Below are positions 9,019 through 18,776 of a stretch of DNA of 32,272 nucleotides, piece by piece (position 1 is the stretch's first letter; every line of letters begins with the position of its first letter). The DNA comes from Rachicladosporium sp. CCFEE 5018 (taxonomy: Eukaryota; Ascomycota; Dothideomycetes; Cladosporiales; Cladosporiaceae): contig KZ111150.1 of assembly GCA_002077045.2 (NCBI GenBank), positions 1,107,169 to 1,139,440 on the forward strand. Direction: 5' to 3'. A program made the position numbers and the translations under genes. Under the pieces are notes generated by a model, which searched no databases, was not told the DNA's origin, and saw only the letters and a program-made list of their open reading frames with translations.

Positions 9019-9396
9019 AGTATTGATGAATGGTGGGAGTGCGCATTAGCTGGCTTGTAGCTAGTATATACCGCGTATAAGATGAACTTCACAATCATGA
9101 TGCACATACCTCTAGTTTCTTAGTCTGCGCTACCCGTAATAAGACTGTCGGCATTACCGGCGTTCGTGACCCAGCGAGTACGACTCGCGATCGTCTGATC
9201 GTGGCGCTCCGAGCGTAAACAAACACGCCTCCTCCCCCAGGTGGGGTGGACGTGGGGTCGAATCCCATTACTGCGACCTCGAGTCCCCGACGCGCCTCTC
9301 TTTCGCATTACTTCGCACTACCTCGAATTACGATCGCGTCTTCCGAGGATCGTACGAGTCTCTGTCAGTTCCCTTGTACACAAGAGCACCGCGATC
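9019..9396. other. Intergenic: katG 3' flank and membrane-protein promoter (copy A)
   Basis: This 378-bp region holds the katG 3' end, including an AT-rich TATACcgcGTATA inverted repeat near 9066-9078, and the 5' region of the membrane protein gene. A GGGTCGAATCC stretch at 9255-9265 resembles a tRNA B box, but I could not fold a complete tRNA around it. Confidence 0.55.
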
Positions 9397-10395
9397 ATGG
9401 TCGCAACTCGCAACCACCCCAAGCCATTCGTCGCGACGTCCACTCTCGACCCTGAACCCACACCCAAATCCTCCCCGTCAAAACGCACCACGCGCTCCTC
9501 TGTCGTGCCTGAAGACAAACCTCAATCACCGCCTAAAATGTCGCTCCCTTCCACCCTCACCTCCCTCGCGCCTTCGTCCTCCACCTCGCCGATCAAATCC
9601 CGGACCCTAACAACCTTGCCTCCGCGGTCGACGCCGACTGCTAGGACGCGCTGGTCCCACACGCCCTCGAACCTCACACTACTCTGGCTCGCTATCTCGC
9701 TGCCGCTAGTGTTGTGGGATACAGGCTACATACTCCTCCGGCCCCACACCCTACCAGGCCACTGGCTGCACGCGCCGATCTGGAGTCCCTACGAGCTTTA
9801 CGGACGGGTAGATATGGTGTACTCGCCTGCTGCGTACTGGAATGGCCTAGGTTTCACGGGCGCGCAGGGGACGGTGAACTTGATCGAGACGGCGATGTAT
9901 GGGGTGTATCTTTATATTGTATATGCGTATGGGAAGTCTGAGGCGAGGCAGGGCAGGGGCGCGCCGGAGAAGGAGAAGCTGGGAGTGTTGGGGAAGCTTG
10001 GTGAGGCAAGGACGCTGGAGGGAAGGGAGGCGGCGGTGGCGGTATTGATTGGGTATTCGTGTTTTGTGTTGACGTTCGCGAAGACAATCCTGTATAGTAA
10101 GTTTGCATTCGCCGAAGAACGAGACAGTACGCGGCCGCGCTGACAGTAGCCACAGTGTTGAACGAGGCATTTTCTGGGTTTGAGGGCGTGGGACACAATG
10201 ACACCTTGTCGTTGATCTTCTTGTGGATCATTCCAAAGTACGCGGAGGTCCTGGTGGATGCATGGACTAAGTGCGTTGCTGACTTCTCGCAGTGGCTCAT
10301 GGATCATCTTCCCGCTATACTTCGGTTACGTCTTCGGCGCGGAGATCGTCCAAGGTCTGGACGCTGCTACGGGAGCCGATAAGAAGCACTCGTGA
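9397..10395 (+). CDS. Conserved multipass membrane protein (copy A)
   Basis: Three exons: 9397-10096, 10156-10237 and 10293-10395. The introns are 59 nt (GTAAGT...GCTGACAGTAGCCACAG) and 55 nt (GTACGC...GCTGACTTCTCGCAG), in phases 1 and 2, giving 294 residues. The first ~85 residues are Pro/Ser/Thr-rich and probably disordered. At least four hydrophobic segments follow: LLWLAISLPLVLWDTGYILL, LIETAMYGVYLYIVYAYG, VAVLIGYSCFVLTFAKTILY and LSLIFLWIIPNGSWIIFPLY. The layout (WDTGY...LRPH, PYELYGRVD, HND near the C-terminus) resembles a conserved fungal membrane family whose topology recalls EXPERA/emopamil-binding proteins; that link is weak. Splicing restores the WIIPNGSW motif, which supports the model. 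Exon 3 differences between copies are synonymous except for one near the stop. Confidence 0.8.
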
Positions 10396-10424
10396 GCGTG
10401 GACAGTTGCTAATGAGACTCACGA

Positions 10425-10496
10425 AATTTCTACTACGCGTATACCCCTTCTGTGCTGGCGAAGTACTTCGAACCAGGCTTTACCTCTATTTTGTAA
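10425..10496 (+). other. Short conserved open stretch after the membrane-protein stop (copy A)
   Basis: Twenty-three codons and a TAA stop (NFYYAYTPSVLAKYF...) begin 29 nt past the stop of the membrane protein gene. Over these 72 nt the copies differ once, at a synonymous position (GTG/GTA), while the 31 nt just before are visibly more diverged. It could be an alternative last exon, but no canonical acceptor in the right phase precedes it. Confidence 0.3.
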
Positions 10497-10650
10497 GCAA
10501 TCGCTGCTCTCACGCACCTTACAGTAGTCACAGGACGCTGCCATTCGGATGCCTGAATTAATACGATCTATCTATCCAACAACCCATTATATCTCCTCGC
10601 CGCGCCGACATCGCACTACCACCGTATCTATATCATACAGTCCACGGGAC

Positions 10651-11805
10651 TCATTTCGTAGCAAGTGCCAGGTACTGATCAACCAGGCTCTTGACCATCT
10701 CATCTCCACCCGCGAACTTGAACCCCAGCGCCTTCTCACTGGAGCTTACATCAACCGGCCAGCTAAGATCCTGCTGCCCCTTGACCGGCTTAAGGACCCC
10801 AGACTTGACCTGCTCCGGATACAGGCGCTCTGCGGTCTCAGCCAGCTCATCCCACGGAATACCAGCTCCGTGATTACCAACGATCGCAAAATTGGTAAGG
10901 TGGGGTGCGATCTTCGGGTCCAAGGCGAGGACGTGCGCCCTCGCAACGTCTTCGAGCAGCACCTGGCCCATCAGCTTCTTGTTCGGGTCAAGCTCGCCGG
11001 TGTGAGTGGCGAGTAAAGCGCCGTTAGAGCCGGCGGCGAGGTCTTTGAGGCTCTCGGCGAGCTCGTTTTCGCCTTGGGTGTAGCCCGGCAGGACGCGGAT
11101 GAGATCAAAGTTGACCTTGTTCTGCTTGACGAAATCTGTGGCAGCTTGATGAGACATAATCTTAGATACTGCATAGGCTTGGAAGACGTCTTCGATCTGC
11201 TCGGCGGCTTCGAGGGGTGGGGCTTCGGAGACGGAATAGGCTGGTGCGTGGATTTGTTAGATACGGCTCATGGTCAGAAGTCACGAAGCAGAAGAAACTT
11301 ACGATCGACTTGCTTGCCATCGCCCTTTCCGGTGACGATGACGCTTGAGGTGATGACCACACGTCGAACGCTGGAAGTCTGTCTTGCGGATTCGAGCAGG
11401 CTGAGCGTACCCTTCATGGCGGGATCATAAAAGACTTTCGTCCAGCTTGGCTGCGTATTCATTAGCAAGGCGTCGAGCTTTCAACTACACACCAAGAACA
11501 CCGGTACTTACCTTCTCGCCATCAGCGACAGACTCCGCACTGGGGATCGGAGACGCAACATGGATCACGTCCGTCACGTCCTTGAGCGCCTCACGGTAGG
11601 CATCCTGGACGGTGATGTCTTTGACGAGGACGAACTCGACCTTGCCGGGATATTTCTTCACGCTGGCGGTGTTCGAGAGTTTCTTGATCTGGGCCTCGCT
11701 GCGGACGCTGGCGCGGACTTGGTAGCCGGCTTGCAAGCTGAGGATGAGAACGCGAAATCCGATGTGGCCGGTCGCGCCAGTGATGAGGACGAGCTGGGGA
11801 GACAT
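10651..11805 (-). CDS. NAD(P)-dependent extended-SDR reductase (copy A)
   Basis: Exons 11512-11805, 11303-11450 and 10651-11240 are separated by introns of 61 nt (11451-11511) and 62 nt (11241-11302), both with GTAAGT donors, giving 343 residues. The N-terminus has the Rossmann motif GATGHIG at 10-16. The region VVITSS (about 129-134) supplies the catalytic Ser position, and YAVSK (Y170, K174) is the SDR YxxxK pair. Overall it resembles the dihydroflavonol-4-reductase / yeast Gre2 type of extended SDRs that reduce aldehydes or ketones. The substrate cannot be told from sequence. It has no signal peptide, so it is probably cytosolic. It converges with the membrane protein gene and diverges from the parvulin gene. 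Confidence 0.92.
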
Positions 11806-12600
11806 TCTATGTGCTTGAGTGAGTTTGATGGAGTCCGTGGAAGTATCGAGTAGTGTGGGGTGGTATTGGGTATGTAGTGTTGAGCGGTGTTTGGTGATGA
11901 GCATAGTTTCAAACAGTCCACGACGGGTCATGCTACTTTATACCTACGACTCTCACGGTCGCCATGCTTATGTTACGACATCTTTGCATTACGAAGCAGC
12001 TTTCCACTACCTGCCTGCGGAGGACTCTACATCCTTCCCACCGCGTGGCTGTTCACTCATGATGCGAAATCATCGTAGTGGCTTCATGCGGCCGAAGTCG
12101 ATCTGGAAACGTCTCTCCTGAGAAGCGACAGGGCGCCATGCCTGTTGCTGACTACAATCAACTCTGAGCATCATGGGCATTCCTCACTGATGGTGAGATT
12201 GCGAGATGATGTCCCTCCAAGTAATTCGATATGCTTGGCAATCAAAAGAGTACTGTTGTTGGGTGCCGCCAATCAGAAGCCATGGATCTGCGAATAGGTC
12301 GGGCTGCTGACATTTCGTTCACTCATCATGCTGCGTATGACTTCATCGCATGTGTAAGGCAAGATTGCAAGCTTTGGATTAATGGACCCAGCAAAGTAGT
12401 GGACTCGAGTCTGCTCTGCTAACAGACTGAATGCTAACATTACACACGATCCCTTGTGCTTGAGTGAGTTTTTGGTCCGATCGTGAAGTGCTGCGGCTGT
12501 TTGAAGATGGTCTGTGCGTAGAAGCCTTCTTGCGCTTCCCTTGACCAGACGTACAGTCCGTCGATCAACACAATTAGCTATAGACGCGGTCGTCGACATC
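11806..12600. other. Divergent intergenic region, reductase / parvulin (copy A)
   Basis: This 795-bp region should contain both promoters. Its distal end (about 12505-12600) is open in frame with the parvulin and has no ATG. Copies differ by indels near 12035-12055 and a 6-nt in-frame indel near 12555. I see no separate gene or RNA. Confidence 0.6.
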
Positions 12601-13019
12601 ATGGCACCGAAAGGGAAAGGCAAATCTGCCACATCAGACAAGCCAGATGCCAAGTCCAAAGTCTCTGGTGCTCAGTCAATCAACGTACGTCACATACTAT
12701 GTGCCAAACACTCGAAGAAAGAAGAAGCACTTGCAAAGTTGAACGAGGGTGTTGCTTTCAACAAAGTCGCCGAGGAGTACTCGGAAGACAAGGCAAGGGC
12801 TGGTATGTTCCGCCGACTTCACTGGTCCCATCGTTGTGCGGGCTCGTAAGCTCATCGTTACTAGGTGGGTCACTCGGCTGGAAGACTAAAGGCCAACTGC
12901 TGCCGGAATTCGAAACTGTGGCTTTCGGACTCGAGGCTTCGAGCACGGCGAGTCCGAAGTGGGGAGAGTGTAAGACAAGCGAGGGGTATCACCTGATCAT
13001 GGTGGAGGGGAGAAAGTGA
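12601..13019 (+). CDS. Parvulin peptidyl-prolyl isomerase, PIN4/Par14 type (copy A)
   Basis: Exons 12601-12802 and 12865-13019 flank a 62-nt intron (donor GTATGT, acceptor ACTAG, phase 1), giving 118 residues. A basic MAPKGKGK tail comes first, as in human Par14, and then a single rotamase domain from about residue 28. Family residues are present: H31 in VRHILC, D63 in YSEDKA (the Asp74 position of Par14) and H110 in GYHLIMVEGRK, the typical C-terminus. The GGSLGW joint is restored only by splicing. Parvulins of this type catalyse cis-trans isomerisation of prolyl bonds without needing phosphorylation and act in the nucleus, in ribosome biogenesis and in mitochondria. No WW domain is present, so it is not Pin1/Ess1. 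Confidence 0.94.
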
Positions 13020-14711
13020 GGTCTGGGCCAACGAACTTGAACGAAGGTTGAGACAGCGCGCCTTTGCATCAGGCCGCTTGCATTGTTGGATTGCTACCTA
13101 TGCTACTGCCACTACGCGAGTATGACTTTCATCGTAGCCGCGCGGGGTCTCGCACTCGGGTGGAAGTATGGGAATGTTCCAGGCGTTGGGGAAGATGATG
13201 GCCCTCTCATGGCACGCCGGCTCAGGGAGCCAGTCTGTAGCCAGCGATGGGGCATCTCAGGGAGGTGCCCGAGGAAGCTTCCGCTCCCTACAAGTCAGAA
13301 GGTCATGATGCTGGCCGGGAACGTCGCCTCACTGTCGCTGTACCTTTGGGACAGGGCATGGCTTCTGCAACGAACATGCCTGCACCGCCCTGTGTCTCTC
13401 CACAACACTCCAACTAGATCTCCTACTCTCGCTGCGAGCCAGTCTGTTCCACAAGCGGGAAGTGCAAGCCTGTGGTCAGACATGTGGAAGAGCAGAGCTC
13501 CCTCGCCATACCCGAGCATTACCATTAACAGATGGCTGGGTCGTTCGGAAGCTTATCCACCTGTTTCCGTCAATTCCACGTGCTGCGCCAGCGACTAGTG
13601 GTACAAAGCGTAGTCAGCATGTCAGCTTCTGCCGCCCCCAGGCAGGTTCAACAGCCCTACGGCGGCGATTGGCGACCTGCCGTCCACGCAGGGATAGCTG
13701 CTGTAGTATAGAGGGGCCAAAGCAGAGCGCGATAGCATGTGAAGCCGAGTCTCAGGCGTGGGCTGATCGAGCTTGGTACTGGACTGAATTGAGTACGTTG
13801 ACGCGACAGTAGTGATGAGGTGAGGAGGTATGCCAAGTCCTAGCCGATCAGTGCCGCATGTAGCATGCGATTCTCGTAATTGCATGTGTAGAAGGTGGAG
13901 AAGTGAGAGCCAGTCCACAAGCGCCGCGTTGCTCTGTGTTTCACCCTGGTGCTGAGTGTGTGATTGGCGCGGTCCGGTGAGGCAGTAGGATGGGCTGACA
14001 CCTGACCAACACATCGATACTGCAGACTTCACTTCTTCAGCCTTCCCTCGCGCCTTCCTCAATTGATCAATACTCCCAGTTTTTGAAGTGTCGGATTCAA
14101 GAGGATTGCAGAACTGCCTCAAGTAAAGTTTATTGTAGCCGCTGGCATCAAAGGATCGTAGTCCGCGCGGCTACCGGTCAAAACGCTCCGCACGTACCCT
14201 GCATCATCAATCTACAGCGGAAGGCTTGTAGACTACGACTCCACGAGGCCAATCTACTGCAATCTACAAACCAACATCTGAGCCGAAGCTGCATATCACA
14301 CCAACTGCATATCCCCGAGAACTCGCTACCACACCGACGACCCGTGGAGAAGAACGATCGACTTCCCTCAGTCAACGCCTTAGCTTTGAAGCATTTGACG
14401 TAGTACATCCATACTACTGTGCCCCTTGCAAGTGTCACAAGAGGCCTCATCCTAAGCGTTATACGCACAATCTCTGCGAATTAGCTGTGATCTAACACGC
14501 GAAGTACTACTCATAGCCACCGAGCGGGACCACAGTACTGCATAGAAACGAGCGGCCCCTCCACCTGAAACACCATACCCACTCACTCGGGCTCGACACC
14601 AACACCCAGGCTGTCAAGAGGTCTTGCACCTCTTCGACGGCCGCTTCCAATTGCTAGCCCACCGTGGCTCAACTACCGGACCTCAGCTCACCCCCTCCCA
14701 CCCGCTCAGAC
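13020..14711. other. Long region upstream of the MAPKK gene (copy A)
   Basis: About 1.7 kb between the parvulin stop and the MAPKK ATG. The first part (to about 13540) diverges noticeably from copy B, with indels that break the reading frames. The second part is much more conserved and includes a 184-nt block with no difference (13843-14026). The stretch from about 14137 to 14711 is also well conserved and probably holds the MAPKK core promoter and 5' leader. A CACGTG box lies near 13577. I see no supported protein gene. Confidence 0.6.
13843..14026. other. 184-nt non-coding block identical in both copies (copy A)
   Basis: Base-by-base comparison with 30828-31011 shows no difference, flanked on both sides by substitutions. 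A minus-strand frame crosses it, but its N-terminal part differs between copies and it has no domain. It could be a regulatory region of the MAPKK gene, an unannotated RNA, or a recent conversion tract. Confidence 0.4.
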
Positions 14712-15288
14712 ATGGCCTCCCCAGTCCCTCTCCTGCGGCCACCAATACCCGGCTCCAGACCGAACTCTGCAAAACCACCTCGACTTGGCCTTGCCATACC
14801 TGCCTCGCCGAACGCACGACCAGTGAACAGTACTGCGGCTCCGCCGATGTCAGAGACCTCAGCACTCCCACCGCTGAAGATCCCCTCACGTCAAGCACCG
14901 CCGAAGCTTAGCCTGGCAACACCAATGGGTAATGTGCAAACACCACAGACACAAGAGAATGCTCAAGCGAAGCGGAGACTACCTCCACTGCAAATGCCTG
15001 GTGGTGGACTCGGTTTAAGTGCGAGCGGGGGCAGCAGCGATGACAGCGCCCATAGCCGAACGAACAGTTTCGGTCAAAGTAACCACGGTGGAAGCGTCAG
15101 CACAACATCCTCGTACTCCGCGTTGAACTTCGCGGAGATGCTGCGGAACCCCAATGATCCCGAGTCAGCAGCTGGGTCACTCTACAGCAGCAGCAGTGCA
15201 CACTCCGGAGGTGTGGGCATGGAGAGGGAGAACAGCATGCAGGGGCTACCGGATCTGGAGAAGCTGAGCTTGGAAAAGGGACGGCCAC
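14712..15288 (+). CDS. MKK1/MKK2-type MAP kinase kinase, N-terminal fragment (copy A)
   Basis: There are 192 codons from the ATG at 14712 (MASPVPLLRPPIPGSRP) to the gap. An upstream in-frame extension would start only at a GTG, so 14712 is chosen. The region is Pro/Ser-rich. It has the features I associate with fungal cell-wall-integrity MAPKKs: PVPLLRPPIPG at the start, LSLATPMG, SSYSALNFAEMLR, and LPDLEKLSLEKGRP just before the kinase domain. Such kinases relay the Bck1-type MAPKKK signal to the Slt2/Mpk1 MAP kinase. The kinase domain is lost in the gap, so activity cannot be judged. The cut is due to assembly. Confidence 0.75.
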
Positions 15289-15388
15289 NNNNNNNNNNNN
15301 NNNNNNNNNNNNNNNNNNNNNNNNNNNNNNNNNNNNNNNNNNNNNNNNNNNNNNNNNNNNNNNNNNNNNNNNNNNNNNNNNNNNNNNN
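15289..15388. other. Assembly gap of 100 N
   Basis: The gap is exactly 100 undetermined bases, the conventional size for a gap of unknown length. On its left is the MAPKK gene cut just before its kinase domain; on its right is the C-terminal part of the transcription factor gene on the other strand. Any reading frame through it is meaningless, because the true distance and even the adjacency are unknown. Confidence 0.99.
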
Positions 15389-17483
15389 ATTCTGAGATGA
15401 AACTCTCTGGCATATCCTTCGGCAATGCCGCTCTGGTGCCTGGTGTTGATAGTGCGAAGCGATTCACGAACAGAATGATCTGGTTGTGAATGATGTGCAT
15501 GAAGATGAACTGATTCGCAAGCCGATCGCTCACGTATGTTGCCAAGTTCTCTGGAGTGTATTCGAGAAATGATGGGAGAGACTCCATGATGTCGGCGGTA
15601 GCTTTCTTGAGCTTCTGATATGTCGAGTCTTCGCTCCACATTGGTAGTGCTTCGCGCTGCTTCCCACCGAAGTTCATGTAGCTGATGAGATCGCCCCAGA
15701 TCGCGACTAGGCGGATAGTATAGGCTGCTACTCCCATATTCTCCTTCGCATCGACGACTTGGCCAGTCTCCGGATCGACAGGATTCGGCACATTACCGTG
15801 CAGATCTTCCGTCGGGCCAGTGATCTCCAGCTGGAACAGTCGCTCTTTGATCGGCAGCTGCGCGTGAATGTGGTTCGGTGCGACGAAGAGTGGTCTGTCT
15901 GTCCCGGACGAGCTAAAGCGGTCCATCAGAAAGCATGACCACATTGTTCGACGCCGAATCTCGCGGTCTGTGAATGTGAGCTCACTGCTGCCGTCACCTG
16001 CAGATCTCTTCGGATCGTGGTCCAGGTCCTGGTGTAGTTGCAAAGCGTAGGCCATCCGCTGTGCCATGCCGCCAAACATCCAACTCCGTCCGCCTTGGCA
16101 TGTGCCGAACTCATGGAGGCCAAGAATGAGGAACACAATCAGTACGGTGATATTGGGTGTGTCGTATCGTTTCAGTGAGATCTCTCTCGCTGGCTTGGCC
16201 CACTCTTCGCCGCGCAGAAACGCTGGCTCTCTCCGCAATTGTGGATGTGTCGAGTACCGCGCGGACACAGCGCACACCGCTAGCATAAGCACAGGCGGCA
16301 CTTGACCCAGCGCCAACTTTCGCATAAAGCTGGGCTTGTGTAGGAGATGGTAGCTCTGACCATAGACGTTCTCGAAGAAGACTTCGGACAAGTGCTGTTG
16401 TATGTCCTTCGGTGGCAAGTGGTCCGCACCTTCATGAAGCAAATCATGCTCATCTGCTTCGATCGGGCGTATCGGACTCCTCGCAGCTTCTGCTTGAGCT
16501 TCCTGCCTACTTTCTGTGGGCTTGCTCTCTGTACCAGCCCACTCGTCCAACTCTCCAGTGAAGGCTGTATCTGCACCGCGCTTCTTTGAACCGCTTGCAG
16601 GCTTTGGCAGAGCTGGCGGCAGCGGCGGTTTCACGTTCGAGCGCCCAGTGCTCGAGATCCTCGCCTGGTCTTCCTTGGGTATGATCTTGATCACGCGATC
16701 CTCCATCCGCTTCAATCGCTTGTCCAACATCGCCATATAGTCCGTTCGCGGAGCCGCCTTCCTTGTCGTCACTTTGTACACGCATGGTATTCGCGATCGA
16801 AGGCAGTGTTTGCAAGCGGGCTTCTCTCCCGAACATCGTATCTTCTTCCTCCGACATGCAATGCATGCTAAGGGAAGTCTCTTGCGCTCCTTGCCTGCTT
16901 TTGTCTTGAGCTCGCTCCACGTCGGAGCAGGCAGATTTTCATCAGGCCGTTCTCCCTGCGGTTGCGATGTGAGTGTCTCATTGCTGTTGCTCCGAAGCGA
17001 GTTCTCTCCGTAGCCGTCAGCAAGCTGATGCGCCTGCCCAGCCTGACTTCCTTCGTCGTATCCCTGGCCGCCGAGACTATGATGCCGCTCATAGGTTGTC
17101 GAGGGCGCCTGACTGCTCAAGCTGTGTCGGTGGCGATGCTGCAGATTCGTTGACATGCCATCCTGCAAGGGAAGAAGTGGCTCGCTATGTGTATGGAGTG
17201 TGTCGAGCCCAGCATTTCTCGAGGACGTTTCGTATGCGCCGCCATAGTTGTGAGCTGGAAGATTGGACCTGTGATCTGGCAAGCTTTGTGTCGTAAATCG
17301 GTTTGGGATGCTCGTGGCAGCAGCGTTGTTCAAGAGCATATCTATACTCGGGCTGTTCGGGTTCGGGAAGCTGTACTCACTACCAGCCTGGCTGCCGCTA
17401 CCGCTGTACGACGGTGTGTTTCCGAGGTCGCCCAATGCTAGCATGCTTGCGGCCGCAGCATTGGTGTGATAGTCGTGCGACAT
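15389..17483 (-). CDS. Zn2Cys6 (GAL4-type) transcription factor, C-terminus missing
   Basis: About 698 codons are open without an intron from the ATG at 17481-17483 to the gap. The zinc binuclear cluster is complete with canonical spacing C-x2-C-x6-C-x6-C-x2-C-x6-C at C207, C210, C217, C224, C227 and C234 (LACIACRRKKIRC). A basic linker and a short LDKRLKRMEDRV coiled-coil follow. A fungal-specific transcription factor domain runs from about 365 to 620, with its RRRTMWSCFLMDRF segment at about 510-523. The first 200 residues are low-complexity, rich in Ser, Gly, Asn and Gln. The protein should be nuclear and bind CGG-containing sites as a dimer. I cannot name the ortholog or its targets. The C-terminus lies in the gap. 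Confidence 0.93.
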
Positions 17484-18776
17484 GCTGATGCAGTCCTACG
17501 GAACAGACTGTCCCCACAAACATAGATCGAATCCCTCTAGAGCTTTCCCAAGGTGCTCTTCATTCTGGACGAGGGTACATCATAGGAGTTACGAATTTAG
17601 TGACCATTACTACCTGGTTCCGAGAGTCTGGCATACTGTGGCCGCTATGGCCACAAGATGTACGCGGACTGAACAGTACTATGCGATGCTAAAAGGCAAA
17701 GATCACCACCGAGGTCGAGTCTTATTCGCGGGGAGTTCACGGATGCTGCGGGCGCAGCCCAGGTCTCACTTTTGCTGCTCCACCAGCGAAGCCCTAGAAG
17801 CAGGGCTGCCACGAGGTGGATGCAGCGAGCCAAGCCGTTGACGCCACTTACCCTGGTCGTTGTCGGACCAGCTGCCGTCGCACTGATCCATTCGTCCACA
17901 CGTCTCAAGCTTACTCTCGGGGCCATAGCCTCTATTGCACAAAGGATCCTGTAGGCATCCCAGGTCAGATACACGGAATAAGCTCAGGTGGCCCCAAAGC
18001 CCTACGGCGACTTGGCAGTCTAGGTGCGCAGTGACACGGCGGAGGTAGACCCCGCTACAATGTCGCTCCACTTGTGGAGACAGTGTAGGTCAGCAACCTG
18101 CAGTGGAAGTCCCCGTGATTAACACAGATCAAGTTGAGGGAGCATAGTCATGACTGTGCGTTCGTTTCAGATCCTAGAGCAGTGCTCGCCCTCTCGTCCG
18201 TTCTCCAGCGAAGTTCCTGCCCGACGATGAATGCTGAAACATCCGGTAACGCCACAGATACAGGTTGGAATTGCCGTGGGCTTCGACCAGCGCTAATCTA
18301 CATCAAGTGTGGCCAGGTCATGCTGATCTACGGAGGTGTTTGCGTTGGATTCTCCCCGGGAAGTCGTCAACTGGGAGCGATTCCTGGGCCAGGATCCAGT
18401 ACATTAGCGCGGAGTCACCAATTGTCCGAGATGCTGGTGTAAGCACGCGAATTTAGTGATGATTTCGCAGCTTGACGCATCCGTGCACTCTGTGCCTCAC
18501 ATTGGAGATTGGTGGAGTGTGCTGTCAACCACGGCGAGGTGAGGTATATTATTTGGCGCGTGAGCAGAGAAGAAATGAGGTCAAGATAAGGTGATGTCTT
18601 GCAAGTGAGAAGGAAGGAGCACGATGTCATCCAGAAGGAAGGAGCGACGTATCCACAACACGGGCCTGGCACAAAGAAGGCCATTCGAATCAGCGACGAC
18701 GTGTAGCTTTATCAGTACCCCCTGAAGTGTGCCCGAGCCTCGCAGAGCTTGAAGATTGCGCGACTGCACACTATCA
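17484..18776. other. Intergenic: transcription factor promoter and DUF1295 3' flank (copy B)
   Basis: Counterpart of 481-1770 with scattered substitutions and no large rearrangement. The inverted repeat at about 17637-17655 is kept with one base of its outermost pair changed. No gene is supported. Confidence 0.6.

Larger units (their letters stand above)
1..15288. repeat. Copy A of a ~15 kb duplicated gene block
   Basis: This whole contig is collinear with 17004-32272 in the same orientation, with the same nine complete or partial gene models plus the truncated kinase gene. The offset drifts only from 17003 to 16984, so indels are few and small. The first 231 nt are identical to 17004-17234 and the last 100 nt to 32173-32272. 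Between these, differences are scattered substitutions, mostly synonymous inside genes. The copy starts inside the transcription factor gene and stops inside the kinase gene, so both ends are contig ends and not biological boundaries. Confidence 0.97.

Noticed and set aside
9172..9275. tRNA-like signal: GGGTCGAATCC B-box-like stretch and a foldable T-arm
   Set aside because: No matching acceptor strand, D-arm or anticodon arm could be found at a sensible distance, and the upstream A-box-like sequence is poor.
13083..13598. 171-codon plus-strand frame downstream of the parvulin gene
   Set aside because: The frame is disrupted in copy B and no family is recognisable.
13810..13996. GTGATGA and CTGA resembling C and D boxes of a snoRNA
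   Set aside because: The spacing is far too large and there is no terminal stem.
13622..14122. 166-codon minus-strand frame across the identical block
   Set aside because: Its N-terminal part differs between copies and there is no domain. The conservation is better treated as a non-coding block.
15097..15639. Open frames running through the N gap, including apparent extensions of the transcription factor and kinase genes
   Set aside because: The 100 N are a placeholder of unknown true length, so frames cannot be carried across.
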